A stretch of DNA of 64,000 nt from Sediminibacterium sp. (GCA_016786865.1 JAEUVE010000022.1:1-64000); one strand, 5' to 3'; positions 33,356-42,590 are shown, counted from the first letter of the stretch. Numbers and translations are program-made. Notes: generated by a model not told the origin, from the letters alone.

Positions 33356-34480
33356 ATGGATCAACCGGTAGTACTGGGCATTGTTTCATATAAGGTATTT
33401 CCGGCGCAGATGGGTGGGCAGAAATATATTGTTGACTATTACAACGAACTGTCTAAGCATATCAAAATAGTATTGGCTGTTTCCAAAGACAACCAGGCAG
33501 ACCAATATGCGAATTACAAAATACTGCCCTTTCTCTTCAGCCATTGGTATGGCTGGCTGAACCTGATCCATGTATTCAGGCTATCCAAAATCATCCAACG
33601 CGAAAAAGTGAATGTGATTATGATCGACCATTCCTATTTCGGCTGGCTGGGATGGCTGCTGAAAAAAATGACCGGTAAAAAACTGGCCATCAAATCTGCC
33701 AATATAGAGTACCAGCGTTTTCGCGATATGCATCGCCCGGGATGGCGTATTTACAGGCGCTACGAGGGTTGGGCACACCGACACGCAGACATTAATTTCT
33801 TTATTTCTTCCGAAGAAAAAGCGCTGGCCATTCAGAAATGGAACCTTATCCCGGCTACCTGCTTTATACTCCCCTATGGCACCAAAACAACCAGCCGGAT
33901 AAACAGGGAAGAAAGGCTTAATTGCAGACGATTGATTTTGAAAGAAAACAACCTGAGTCCCAACACCAAACTGTTTTTCTTTAACGGCTCACTGGATTAT
34001 CTGCCCAATACTGATGCACTTTATGTAATTGTACAGGAACTCCTGCATAGAATGGAATCCTCACATATCCCTTTCTGTATTTTTATTTGCGGCAGCAATA
34101 TTTCCGAAGCCTGGGCACAGGTACTGCAAAAGACCCCCAATATTATTTACAAAGGTTTTGTAGCAGACATCAACCGATATTACCAGGGAACCGATTGCCT
34201 GATTTGCCCGGTTACATTGGGAACCGGAGTAAAAACAAAACTGGTGGAAGCCCTGGCTCAGGGTCAGGCGGTGATTGCCTGTAAAAAAAGCGGCGCCGGG
34301 CTGAACCTTCCTGAACTGCACAAACAACTAACCCTGGTAAACGATTACGACTGGAATGCATTTGCAGAAGCCATGCTGAACCTGGACATTCATGAACCCG
34401 TACGCACACCGGACACCTTTTATGAGCGATTCAACTGGCCGGCGATCGTTGAGGAATCCATTTTATCTTTGCAAAAATGA
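33356..34480 (+). CDS. Glycosyltransferase family 4-like protein
   Basis: The ATG at 33356 follows the YfhO stop by one base; an open frame upstream only overlaps YfhO. The 374 residues adopt the GT-B pattern. The N-terminal domain includes VNVIMIDHSYFGWLGWLLKK and KSANIEYQRFRDMHRPG. The C-terminal domain has FFFNGSLDYLPNTDALYVI and the nucleotide-sugar site GTGVKTKLVEALAQGQAVIA. It is a retaining sugar transferase, probably acting on a lipid-linked or surface glycan. It overlaps the next gene by 4 bases. Confidence 0.93.
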   Translation: MDQPVVLGIVSYKVFPAQMGGQKYIVDYYNELSKHIKIVLAVSKDNQADQYANYKILPFLFSHWYGWLNLIHVFRLSKIIQREKVNVIMIDHSYFGWLGWLLKKMTGKKLAIKSANIEYQRFRDMHRPGWRIYRRYEGWAHRHADINFFISSEEKALAIQKWNLIPATCFILPYGTKTTSRINREERLNCRRLILKENNLSPNTKLFFFNGSLDYLPNTDALYVIVQELLHRMESSHIPFCIFICGSNISEAWAQVLQKTPNIIYKGFVADINRYYQGTDCLICPVTLGTGVKTKLVEALAQGQAVIACKKSGAGLNLPELHKQLTLVNDYDWNAFAEAMLNLDIHEPVRTPDTFYERFNWPAIVEESILSLQK

Positions 34481-35397
34481 GCCAAACCGGAACCGATATT
34501 TCTGTTGTGATCTGTACCTATAACAGGGCAGACTATATTGGAGAAGCCATGAGCAGCCTCTATACGCAGACGCTTGCTAAAAACCGCTTTGAAGTGATCC
34601 TGGTCAACAACAATTCCACCGACCACACAGCAACAGTGTGTAAAGACTTCATCGAAGCACATCCGGATGCCTCCTTCACCTATCTGGAAGAAAACAGACA
34701 GGGGGCTTCATTTGCCCGCAATACCGGAGCCGCCATTGCCCGTTCTCCCCTGCTTTGCTTTATGGACGATGACGCAGTTGCTGCGTCGGATTACCTGGAA
34801 AAGATCGTTGTATTTTTTGAACAACATCCCGATGCCGGTGGACTGGGAGGCAGAATCATTCCCCGTTATATTCCCGGAGAGCCCAAATGGATGAGCCATT
34901 TTGTTTCATCACTCGTGGGTAATTTTGACTACAGTAAAACGGTAACGGTATTCAGTCCCAATAAATATCCACTGGAGTCGAATATGATCATCAGAAAAGC
35001 CGACTTTGATGCAGTGAACGGATTCAACACCGCACTGCCCGGCGTAAAAGGCACATTGCGGATTGGCGGGGAAGGCAAGGAATTCTTTTTGAAACTAAAA
35101 GCCCTGGGCAGGGTTATATATTACGATCCGGCTATTCGGGTGGAACATGTGGTCGAAACCAGGAAGCTTACACCGGAATATATGTACCGGGTGGCCAGTG
35201 GTATTGGCAGAGGCGAAATGGTTCGCACAAAGGCCATCGGCCAATGGAGTTATTTAAAAAAAATTGCAGAATATATTTTTAAACTGGGAGCGGCTTTTAT
35301 ACTGGCGGCAGGCTATTTGCTGCAGGGTTATCCGGCCAGGATGAAGCCGGTTATTCAATTCAGGATTGATGCACTGAAAGGTTTGCTCAATCATTAA
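34477..35397 (+). CDS. Glycosyltransferase family 2 protein
   Basis: This 306-residue GT-A fold enzyme opens with DISVVICTYNRADYIGEAMS. Nucleotide binding is at VILVNNNSTDHTA, the metal-binding acidic triplet is in CFMDDDAVAASDYLEKIV, and the acceptor region includes GLGGRIIPRYIPGEPKWMSH. A hydrophobic segment near the C-terminus (AAFILAAGYLLQGY) may touch the membrane. Its ATG overlaps the stop of the family 4 gene (ATGA), showing translational coupling. It would transfer a sugar from a nucleotide donor; the product is unknown. Confidence 0.93.
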   Translation: MSQTGTDISVVICTYNRADYIGEAMSSLYTQTLAKNRFEVILVNNNSTDHTATVCKDFIEAHPDASFTYLEENRQGASFARNTGAAIARSPLLCFMDDDAVAASDYLEKIVVFFEQHPDAGGLGGRIIPRYIPGEPKWMSHFVSSLVGNFDYSKTVTVFSPNKYPLESNMIIRKADFDAVNGFNTALPGVKGTLRIGGEGKEFFLKLKALGRVIYYDPAIRVEHVVETRKLTPEYMYRVASGIGRGEMVRTKAIGQWSYLKKIAEYIFKLGAAFILAAGYLLQGYPARMKPVIQFRIDALKGLLNH

Positions 35398-35406
35398 TAC
35401 AATTGT

Positions 35407-36006
35407 ATGAATTTATATCATTATATCGTAGACAGAAAAATCAAAGGAACGCTTACCCGTTTGTTCGGAATCAAATTCCGTCATCCATCCGAAACATCCA
35501 AGGTGCGGAGGTGGGTACTTCCCTACTGCATCGGCAAGGGATGTGATATTGGCTTTGGCGGCGACAAGGTGGTAAAGACCAACTGCGATGGAATTGATTT
35601 TCCGCAACCCTATGCCTTTGCGGGTAAAGACAAAGTGGATATCCCCTGCGATGTAATCAAGGGGGAAATTCCGGTGCCTGATAACACGTACGATTATGTG
35701 TACACCAGCCACCTGATCGAAGATTTCTCAGACACCACAGATGCTCTGCGGAAATTCATCCGCATCCTGAAAAACAACGGAACCCTGATCCTGGTTTTTC
35801 CGGATCAGCCCAAATACGAAGTATACTGCCGCAACATTGGTCAACCTATGAATCCATATCATATACATGCAGATATGGGATACCAGTTCATGCTGCAGCG
35901 ATTGAATGAAGTTCCCGGCATACGCTACCAGGAACTTTTTAAAAGTAATTGTAACATCGACTACAATGTAGTGATGGTGCTTAAAGTTGAGAAAGTTGCT
36001 GCTTAA
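35407..36006 (+). CDS. Class I SAM-dependent methyltransferase
   Basis: The protein has 199 residues. The SAM-binding loop is atypical (GKGCDIGFGGDKV), but the order of motifs fits methyltransferases of polysaccharide clusters: DKVDIPCDVIKGEIPVPDNT, YDYVYTSHLIEDFSDTTDAL and FIRILKNNGTLILVFPDQPK. It lies 9 bases after the family 2 glycosyltransferase and closes the operon, so it may methylate the glycan. Its last 26 bases overlap the end of the convergent esterase gene. Confidence 0.88.
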   Translation: MNLYHYIVDRKIKGTLTRLFGIKFRHPSETSKVRRWVLPYCIGKGCDIGFGGDKVVKTNCDGIDFPQPYAFAGKDKVDIPCDVIKGEIPVPDNTYDYVYTSHLIEDFSDTTDALRKFIRILKNNGTLILVFPDQPKYEVYCRNIGQPMNPYHIHADMGYQFMLQRLNEVPGIRYQELFKSNCNIDYNVVMVLKVEKVAA

Positions 36007-36808
36007 AATGTTTGCTGAAAAAAAGTAACTGGTATTGCACCGCATTACTCCAGTACATCCAGTCGTGATTTCCCGGACGTTCTGTATAGTCGTGCGGAAT
36101 CTTTAAACGAAGCATTTTTTCATGCACCATTCTGCTCATGGGCAGAATACGATCTTCCGTACCGCAGTCGACCATGATAGCAAGCGGCTCAACGGGTTTT
36201 TGATCTATCACATTCAGCACACTCCAGTCGTTCCAGTATTTTTGATTGGTCAGGGTATCACCCAGCCGATATTCTACTTCATATCCTTTACGGATAACGG
36301 TAACATGCAAGGCTCCGCTCATGCTTCCGCAGGCGCTGAAACGGTCCGCATGACGGAATCCTAAAAACAATCCGCCGTGACCACCCATACTCAACCCGGT
36401 AATGGCACGTGCCTTCCGATCGGCAATGGTTTTGTAACGAGCATCGATAAATGCAGGAACCTCTGTACCCACAAAAGTTTCATAGCGATAACTACTATCA
36501 ATCGGGCTGTCGAAATACCAGCTACCTTTTGCACCGTCCGGACATACAATAATCAATTGCAGCTCATCTGCCATTTGCTGCAGTTGCGGAACCCGGAGTA
36601 TCCAGTTATTATACCTTCCGCCGAAACCATGCAGGAGATAGACCACCGGAAAACGCTGTTCACCTGCAGCATATGCATTAGGTTTGATCACCACCGTTTT
36701 AATGGATTTCTTCATGGAAGTGCTCTGGATGGATACCGTGTCTACAACAGCTGCGCTGATGGCATTGCTGAATACCATCAGCAACAACCATATGGATAGT
36801 TTTTTCAT
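35981..36808 (-). CDS. Secreted esterase, alpha/beta hydrolase fold (EstD/esterase D type), copy 1
   Basis: The chosen ATG at 36808 opens the signal peptide (MKKLSIWLLLMVFSNAISA); two other ATGs lie 9 and 27 bases upstream. The 275-residue protein has the oxyanion segment VVYLLHGFGGRYNNW, nucleophile elbow AITGLSMGGHGGLFLG, acid MVDCGTEDRILPMS and His in ERPGNHDWMYWSNAVQYQLL. It acts on acyl esters outside the cytosol; the substrate is unknown. It is a paralogue of the next gene, with many identical segments (KGSWYFDSPIDSSYRYETF against FGSWYFDSPVDSSYRYETF). It overlaps the convergent methyltransferase gene by 26 bases. Confidence 0.9.
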   Translation of the reverse strand: MKKLSIWLLLMVFSNAISAAVVDTVSIQSTSMKKSIKTVVIKPNAYAAGEQRFPVVYLLHGFGGRYNNWILRVPQLQQMADELQLIIVCPDGAKGSWYFDSPIDSSYRYETFVGTEVPAFIDARYKTIADRKARAITGLSMGGHGGLFLGFRHADRFSACGSMSGALHVTVIRKGYEVEYRLGDTLTNQKYWNDWSVLNVIDQKPVEPLAIMVDCGTEDRILPMSRMVHEKMLRLKIPHDYTERPGNHDWMYWSNAVQYQLLFFSKHFKQQLSQL

Positions 36809-36809
36809 A

Positions 36810-37637
36810 TTATTCATTATTGAGGCTTTCTGCAAACCAGTTTTTAAAGAACAGCAGCTGATAGTCGATGCTGTTGCCCCAGTAGGCCCTGTTGTGTGCC
36901 CCGGGACGCTCTGTATAATCGTGTGCTATCTTTTTAGCCATCAGCTTTTCGTGCAAAGCCCTGTTCACAGGCAAAAAGAAATCATCCAGTCCACAATCAA
37001 AAATCAGTTTCAGTTCGCCGTTGTTCAGGGAATCCACCAGGTTCATCACGGTATGATTGTTCCAGTTATCCGGGTAACTGTCTTTAGAACCCAGCACTTT
37101 GGGCAGATCCCAGTTTTTGGGGAATGGACGAAAATCCACACCACCGCAGATGCTTCCTGCAGTGCCAAACACCGATTTGTTGCGTATGGCAAGGTAATAG
37201 GCTCCATGTCCGCCCATACTCAGCCCGGTAATGGCCCGGAATCCGCGATGGGCTCTGGTTGTATAATTGGCATCAATATGCGGCACCAGTTCACGAATCA
37301 TGAAAGTTTCATAGCGATAGCTGCTGTCTACCGGGCTATCGAAATACCAGCTCCCAAACCCGCCATCGGGCAATACGAGCATCAGTTTCATTTCATTGGC
37401 TCTTTGCTGCAGCTGGGGTGCATCATTCAGCCATTGCCGATGATTGCCGGAATATCCGTGGAGCAGGTATACTACCGGTAAACGGGCTGTATCCCGCTGA
37501 TCCGGCTGTATGACCAGTACTTTAACCGGCTTGTTCATGCTTTTGCTGAACACAGACAGGGTGTCGATGGAAGCCCCTGCAGAAAATACTAAAAAAAGAA
37601 GACAGAAAGTGAAGAACCATTTTCGCATACGCAACAT
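36810..37637 (-). CDS. Secreted esterase, alpha/beta hydrolase fold, copy 2
   Basis: This 275-residue protein (272 if it starts at the second Met, at 37628) has a signal peptide (MRKWFFTFCLLFLVFSAGA). It keeps the same catalytic layout as its neighbour: VVYLLHGYSGNHRQW, AITGLSMGGHGAYYLA, IFDCGLDDFFLPVN and ERPGAHNRAYWGNSIDYQLL. The gap to copy 1 is one base. The two are a tandem duplication whose sequences have diverged moderately, most strongly in the loop after the nucleophile, which hints at different substrates. Confidence 0.9.
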   Translation of the reverse strand: MLRMRKWFFTFCLLFLVFSAGASIDTLSVFSKSMNKPVKVLVIQPDQRDTARLPVVYLLHGYSGNHRQWLNDAPQLQQRANEMKLMLVLPDGGFGSWYFDSPVDSSYRYETFMIRELVPHIDANYTTRAHRGFRAITGLSMGGHGAYYLAIRNKSVFGTAGSICGGVDFRPFPKNWDLPKVLGSKDSYPDNWNNHTVMNLVDSLNNGELKLIFDCGLDDFFLPVNRALHEKLMAKKIAHDYTERPGAHNRAYWGNSIDYQLLFFKNWFAESLNNE

Positions 37638-37649
37638 TTAATAGTGTAA

Positions 37650-37685
37650 AATACAAAATGCCACCCATTCCTCATGGGTGGCATT
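37650..37685 (-). terminator. Strong terminator downstream of the M1 peptidase gene
   Basis: AATGCCACCCAT (37657-37668) and ATGGGTGGCATT (37674-37685) form a perfect 12-pair stem with a 5-base loop. On the minus strand a T-rich run follows (complement of 37648-37656), so the hairpin separates the peptidase unit from the esterase pair. Confidence 0.9.
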
Positions 37686-37705
37686 GAACATATTTACAGG
37701 AAAGC

Positions 37706-40105
37706 CTATTTACCTTTTTGCATGGCGTTTTGCATAGGGTTCACGCCGGTAGACTGGCCCCGTCCTCTTCCTGCTCCTGTTTTAAAGAGACTGAAATTGC
37801 TGGGGGTTACCGTTCCTGAAGGCCAGGTGTTGTTGGCTTCATTGATGTCTGCTGTTTCTCTCAAAGGATCCAGCTGAATCTTAACGGCTTTCTTACTGGT
37901 CATGAACAGCTTGGTTACCTTGTTTTCGTTCTTTCTCCAGATTTGTGCCGGAATACGCTCGGTTTCCCTGGTTCCGTCTTCGAAAGTAAACTCTACAATT
38001 AATGGCATTACCAAACCACCTTTATTTAAGAAAGTAATTTCATAGAGATTTGTATTCGCATACTTGGTTCTTTCTTCCGCAGTAGCAGCGACCATACTTC
38101 CTGCAAAAGAAGGGACAGGATATTTAACGGTAGAATCGTATGGTTCCAGCCCCCTGGTATATCTCCAGTAGAAATCTCTTAATGTAGTATCCACGTCTGT
38201 AAGGAACAGAATGCTCTTATCGTTTCTGTTGCGGATCTTGGAGATGTCATCAAATGCATTTGCACCGCTGAACAAAGGCTTGTCCAGTCCGCGCATCTGT
38301 GGCGCTCTTCCAGCTCCATCTGCACCAACAACAGCTGAAGGATTGGTATCCATAACAGCATATTTAACCGTGTCTATGGCAATATCACAAGGTTCAATGC
38401 CATAGAACCATCCTCTCCAGAACCAGTCGAGGTCTTCTGCGCTGGCATCTTCCATCGTGCGGAAGAGGTCTGCAGGGGTCGGATGCTTGAATGCCCATCT
38501 TCTGGCATATTCTCTGAACGCATAATCGAACAGTTCTCTGCCCATGATGGTTTCACGCAGGATATTCAATCCTGTAGCAGGCTTGGAATATGCATTTGGC
38601 CCAAACTGAATGATATTTTCACTGTTGGTCATGATCGGCTCCAGCTGATCTTTGGGCAACTTCATGTAATCGGTAATTGCCCAGGCTGGCCCGCGACGGG
38701 AAGGATATTTGTTATCGAACAGTTCTTCGGTAAGGTATTGAACAAAAGTGTTCAGGCCTTCGTCCATCCAGCTCCACTGGCGCTCATCACTGTTCACGAT
38801 CATTGGGAAGAAATTGTGTCCCACTTCGTGGATAATTACACCCAGCATACCATACTTGGTAGCCTCGCTGTATGAGCCGTCTTTATTGGTTCTTCCGTTA
38901 TTGAAACAGATCATCGGATATTCCATACCATTGGAAGCTTCAATGCTCTGTGCAACAGGATACGGATAAGGAATAGAGAACTTGGAATAGGTTTTGATGG
39001 TATGCGCTACGGCCTTGGTAGAATACTTACGATACAGACCATAAGCTTCTTTAGGATAGCCACTCATACACATGATCTTCTTGCCCTCTACATATGCAGG
39101 CATAGCGTCCCAAATGTATCTGCGACTGGAAGTCCAGGCAAAATCACGTACGTTCTCTGCCTTAAACAACCAGGTTTTCTTTTGTGTACTCTTGTTTTTT
39201 TCTGCTTTCAGTGCTTCATCCAGTGTAGCAATTTCTACCGGCTCCCTGGCTGTTTGGGCCTGGTTCCAGCGGGCCATCTGTGCAGGAGACAAAACCTGTG
39301 CATAGTTCTGACAAACACCGGTTCCCAATACAATATGATCGGACGGAACACTGATCTGCACATTGTAATTACCGAATACCAGGGCAAATTCTCCCCTGCC
39401 GGTAAACTGCTGATTCTGCCATCCCTGGAAATCGCTGTATACACACAAACGGGGAAACCACTGTGCCATGGTAAAGAGGTTGTTTCCATCTTCCAGTGTT
39501 TCAAATCCGCCACGTCCGCCAAAAGTCATGCGATCCGGAATTTTGTAGCTCCAATCGATATTAAAAACAAATTTCTGTCCTGGCTTTAAAGCTGCAGGCA
39601 GTTCTACACGCATCATCGTCTTGTTGATGGTATATTTTAAAGCCTTGCCGGTAGCATCGGTGATTTTGGAAATAATATGGCCATATCCGTTGTCGGTCTT
39701 GGACGCGGCCAGGTTATCGAGTGAACGGGTAGTTACCTGACGTCCGAGGTAGGACGCATCCTGGTAATTGGCATTGTTGACGGTGCTGTGTTCATTTTCA
39801 TCCAACTGTAACCAGAGGTAGGTTAATACATCGGGAGAATTGTTGAAGTAAGTGATGGTCTCACTTCCTTTCAGTTTCAGATTGGCCTCATCCATTTCGC
39901 ACTTGATATCATAATCAGCACGCTGTTGCCAGTATTTGGGGCCCGGGGCTCCACTGGCAGTCCGGTATTCGTTGGGTGTAGGCAAAATGGTTCCCAACTG
40001 CTCAAATTTGTTTCCGTGATTGGAAGTGGGGTTGTTCATGATGTTCTGGCCCCGGGCGGTTACCGCGAGTCCGGACATCAATAAAAGCACCGCTAGTTTT
40101 TGCAT
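37706..40105 (-). CDS. M1 family zinc aminopeptidase, exported
   Basis: The ATG at 40105 opens a signal peptide (MQKLAVLLLMSGLAVTARG, then QNIMNNP); upstream in-frame codons would overlap the HupE gene. The 799-residue protein has the zinc site HEVGH (426-430) and Glu449 in WSWMDEGLNTF, exactly HExxH-x18-E. The M1 exopeptidase motif, normally GxMEN, is seen as IEASNGMEYPMICF. The C-terminus is Gly/Arg-rich and carries no sorting domain. It should trim peptides in the periplasm. It is 10 bases after the HupE-type gene. Confidence 0.94.
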   Translation of the reverse strand: MQKLAVLLLMSGLAVTARGQNIMNNPTSNHGNKFEQLGTILPTPNEYRTASGAPGPKYWQQRADYDIKCEMDEANLKLKGSETITYFNNSPDVLTYLWLQLDENEHSTVNNANYQDASYLGRQVTTRSLDNLAASKTDNGYGHIISKITDATGKALKYTINKTMMRVELPAALKPGQKFVFNIDWSYKIPDRMTFGGRGGFETLEDGNNLFTMAQWFPRLCVYSDFQGWQNQQFTGRGEFALVFGNYNVQISVPSDHIVLGTGVCQNYAQVLSPAQMARWNQAQTAREPVEIATLDEALKAEKNKSTQKKTWLFKAENVRDFAWTSSRRYIWDAMPAYVEGKKIMCMSGYPKEAYGLYRKYSTKAVAHTIKTYSKFSIPYPYPVAQSIEASNGMEYPMICFNNGRTNKDGSYSEATKYGMLGVIIHEVGHNFFPMIVNSDERQWSWMDEGLNTFVQYLTEELFDNKYPSRRGPAWAITDYMKLPKDQLEPIMTNSENIIQFGPNAYSKPATGLNILRETIMGRELFDYAFREYARRWAFKHPTPADLFRTMEDASAEDLDWFWRGWFYGIEPCDIAIDTVKYAVMDTNPSAVVGADGAGRAPQMRGLDKPLFSGANAFDDISKIRNRNDKSILFLTDVDTTLRDFYWRYTRGLEPYDSTVKYPVPSFAGSMVAATAEERTKYANTNLYEITFLNKGGLVMPLIVEFTFEDGTRETERIPAQIWRKNENKVTKLFMTSKKAVKIQLDPLRETADINEANNTWPSGTVTPSNFSLFKTGAGRGRGQSTGVNPMQNAMQKGK

Positions 40106-40115
40106 TTTTTTCAAT

Positions 40116-40703
40116 TTAATGATAGAGAGGAAATCTTTCAACAGCCATTTCTAAAGCAAGTGCAAAAGCAACAGCTGAAACATACAGCATGTATTCTCTG
40201 CGGTTCACTTTAAACAGCGTAACGAAAATAAGGGTTATCAATAATATTCCAAGAACGATCAGTAATTGTCCTGCTTCCAGGCCAAGGTTGAATGCCAGCA
40301 GCTGCATCACAATGGATTCGTCTTTGCCCATCAGGCTTTTCAGGTAATTGCTGAATCCCAGGCCATGTACCAGTCCAAAAAACAGGGCGAAGTAGTAAAT
40401 CAGCGGAAATTTAGCCTTGAAATTGAATTTTTTCACAAACACATTGCTAAAAGCAGTAATAACTATAGTAACCGGAATCAGAAATTCGATCCAGGACATA
40501 GAATAATTGATGAGATCAAAAACACTCAATGCAAGAGTAATGGAGTGTCCGATGGTAAAAGCGGTTACCAACACCAGCAGTTTTTTCCAGTCGGCAAACT
40601 GGTATCTGATACAAAGTGCCACAATAAAAAGGATATGATCAATCCCTTTCAGGTCGGCAATATGCTCGTACCCTAACTTAAAATACAGTCCGAAATCATT
40701 CAT
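40116..40703 (-). CDS. HupE/UreJ family membrane protein
   Basis: This 195-residue inner-membrane protein has about six helices and the family's metal-binding-type motif GYEHIADLKGIDHILFIVAL, followed by VLVTAFTIGHSITLALS and FGLVHGLGFSNYL. HupE and UreJ are nickel or cobalt permeases, but this short Bacteroidota branch has not been assigned a metal with certainty. It precedes the M1 zinc peptidase by 10 bases and diverges from the DUF6702 gene; from memory, the three often occur together. Confidence 0.9.
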   Translation of the reverse strand: MNDFGLYFKLGYEHIADLKGIDHILFIVALCIRYQFADWKKLLVLVTAFTIGHSITLALSVFDLINYSMSWIEFLIPVTIVITAFSNVFVKKFNFKAKFPLIYYFALFFGLVHGLGFSNYLKSLMGKDESIVMQLLAFNLGLEAGQLLIVLGILLITLIFVTLFKVNRREYMLYVSAVAFALALEMAVERFPLYH

Positions 40704-40758
40704 AAGCAGAAAGTTAAATTAATTCCGACATTTGTGTCTGAAAAAAATTGTTGGCTAA

Positions 40759-41247
40759 ATGGCAAATACGATGGTTCAATGGTTGATTACGGCTTCCCTA
40801 GCTCTATTCCACCCTTTTTTTGTATCTGTAATAGACATTAACCACAACGAAAAAGAAGCTACTGCAGAAATCAGTGTGCGGATTTTTACCGATGACCTGG
40901 AAAAAACCCTTCAGAAATACAGTAAAGCCAAGATCGATCTGATACAACCGGCCAACAAAGAACTGGTCAACCAGCAACTGAACACATACATCAACAACAC
41001 GCTGCACCTGAAGATCAATGGCATGCCTGTAAAACCCCAATACCTGGGGTACGAAATCATCAAAGAAAGTACCTGGGCCTATTTTGAGGTCAGCGGAATC
41101 AAAGACCTCAAAAAACTGGATGTGGACTGCAGCGTACTCTACGATTTAGAGAACACTCAGATCAATATTTTTCACGTAAAAAGCAAGGGACAGGATAAAA
41201 GCTATAAGCTGGATTATCCCAAAAGAGTAACCGGATTTGAATTCTGA
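40759..41247 (+). CDS. DUF6702 family protein
   Basis: The protein has 162 residues with an N-terminal hydrophobic stretch (MVQWLITASLALFHPFFVSV) that may be a signal or anchor. The start HPFFVSVIDINHNEKEATAE and the strand EISVRIFTDDLEKTLQKY match DUF6702, a small family that neighbours M1 peptidase and HupE-like genes in Bacteroidota. Function unknown. The 55-base gap to the divergent HupE gene has no clear promoter box. Confidence 0.85.
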   Translation: MANTMVQWLITASLALFHPFFVSVIDINHNEKEATAEISVRIFTDDLEKTLQKYSKAKIDLIQPANKELVNQQLNTYINNTLHLKINGMPVKPQYLGYEIIKESTWAYFEVSGIKDLKKLDVDCSVLYDLENTQINIFHVKSKGQDKSYKLDYPKRVTGFEF

Positions 41248-41268
41248 TTTATTAGACCGGATTCAGGT

Positions 41269-42561
41269 TCATTCATCTTCATCTGCGGCAGGCTGATTGG
41301 TCGTAACCAGCACTTTATCTACCCGGTGATTGTCCATATCGATGATCTCGAACCGGAAGGTTTCCCAATTCAGCACATCGCCGGTTTTGGGGATACGCTC
41401 CAAATGATGAATGATAAACCCGGCAAGGGTGTTGAAGTCCTGTTCCCATTTTTCCATCCATTCCGTTTTATCGAAATGACTGAGAAAATCGTAGAAAGGA
41501 ATTTGTGCATCCACCAGAAAGGACCCATCCTCCCGTTCAATGATTTCATAATCCTCGTCTTCTTCCTGCGGTATATCGCCCACAATGGCTTCGAGGATAT
41601 CATTCAGGGTCATCAAACCCTGCACACTTCCGTATTCATCTACAATAAAACACTGGTGAATTTTAGTTTGCTTGAATTTTTCCAATACCTGATAAGCGCT
41701 GTTGTTCTCCGGAACATACATGGCTTTTTTCATGATGGAAAAAATGGTATCCGTAGCTTCACCGGTAAACAGATCTTTAATAGAAACAACTCCTTTAATG
41801 TGATCTACATCGTCTTCACAAACCGGATAAACAGAGTGCACCATGTCTTTTAGGCCGGCCCTGACCTCCGCAATTGTTTTATTACCGTCGATCCATTCTA
41901 TATCGCTCCGGTGGGTCATTAATGACGTAATGTTTCTATCGCTGAGGTGAAATACCCTTTCAATGATTTCCTGCTCTGCTTCCTCAATGGTTCCCTGCTC
42001 TGTACCTTCACTGATGATGGCTTTGATTTCCTCTTCCGTAACCTGTGTTTCGTTGGCTTTAATATGAAGCAGACGCACAATCAGATTGGAAGACTTACTC
42101 AGCAGCCAGATGAGGGGATGCGTAAGCCTGCTCAACAATCCCATTGGGGCAGCTGCAGACTTGGCAATTCCTTCCGGATTGCTCAGGCCGATGCGTTTGG
42201 GGACCAGTTCGCCCAAAACCAGCGATAAATAAGTGATGATGAATACAATGATGGTTGTTGCAATCGTACCGCTGTACTCTTCCGGCGTACCCAAACCGGC
42301 AAACCATTTCGCCAGCGGTTCTTTAAAGCTCTCTCCGGAGAATATACCCGTTAAAACACCAATGAGCGTGATTCCGATTTGTACCGTAGACAAAAATGTA
42401 TCCGGATGAGTAGCCAGTTTCAGCGCCCTGGCCGCTTCTGTGTCTCCTTTTGCAGCCTGACCTTCCAGCCTGGCTTTTCTTGCAGACACAAGCGCAATTT
42501 CGGCCATGGAAAACAAGCCGTTCAGGATTATTAAGAAAAGTATTAGAAAAACCTCCGTCAT
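41269..42561 (-). CDS. CNNM/CorC-type hemolysin family transporter
   Basis: The protein has 430 residues. The N-terminal DUF21 membrane domain covers residues 1-190 (LILFLIILNGLFSMAEIALV, SARKARLEGQAAKGDTEAAR, LVPKRIGLSNPEGIAKSAA). Two CBS domains lie near 215-335 (SLMTHRSDIEWIDGNKTIAE and CFIVDEYGSVQGLMTLNDIL). A CorC_HlyC domain lies near 350-425 (GSFLVDAQIPFYDFLSHF). Relatives export magnesium or cobalt; the hemolysin label is historical. It follows the PAP2 gene by 29 bases and is convergent with the DUF6702 gene. Confidence 0.94.
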   Translation of the reverse strand: MTEVFLILFLIILNGLFSMAEIALVSARKARLEGQAAKGDTEAARALKLATHPDTFLSTVQIGITLIGVLTGIFSGESFKEPLAKWFAGLGTPEEYSGTIATTIIVFIITYLSLVLGELVPKRIGLSNPEGIAKSAAAPMGLLSRLTHPLIWLLSKSSNLIVRLLHIKANETQVTEEEIKAIISEGTEQGTIEEAEQEIIERVFHLSDRNITSLMTHRSDIEWIDGNKTIAEVRAGLKDMVHSVYPVCEDDVDHIKGVVSIKDLFTGEATDTIFSIMKKAMYVPENNSAYQVLEKFKQTKIHQCFIVDEYGSVQGLMTLNDILEAIVGDIPQEEDEDYEIIEREDGSFLVDAQIPFYDFLSHFDKTEWMEKWEQDFNTLAGFIIHHLERIPKTGDVLNWETFRFEIIDMDNHRVDKVLVTTNQPAADEDE

Positions 42562-42590
42562 TTATGTAAAAATAGGTAAAAAAGGGCAGT

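Noticed and set aside
36684..37481. Plus-strand open frame of 265 codons over the tandem esterases
   Set aside because: It crosses the end of one esterase and most of the other in antisense. The esterases have complete catalytic motifs and signal peptides.
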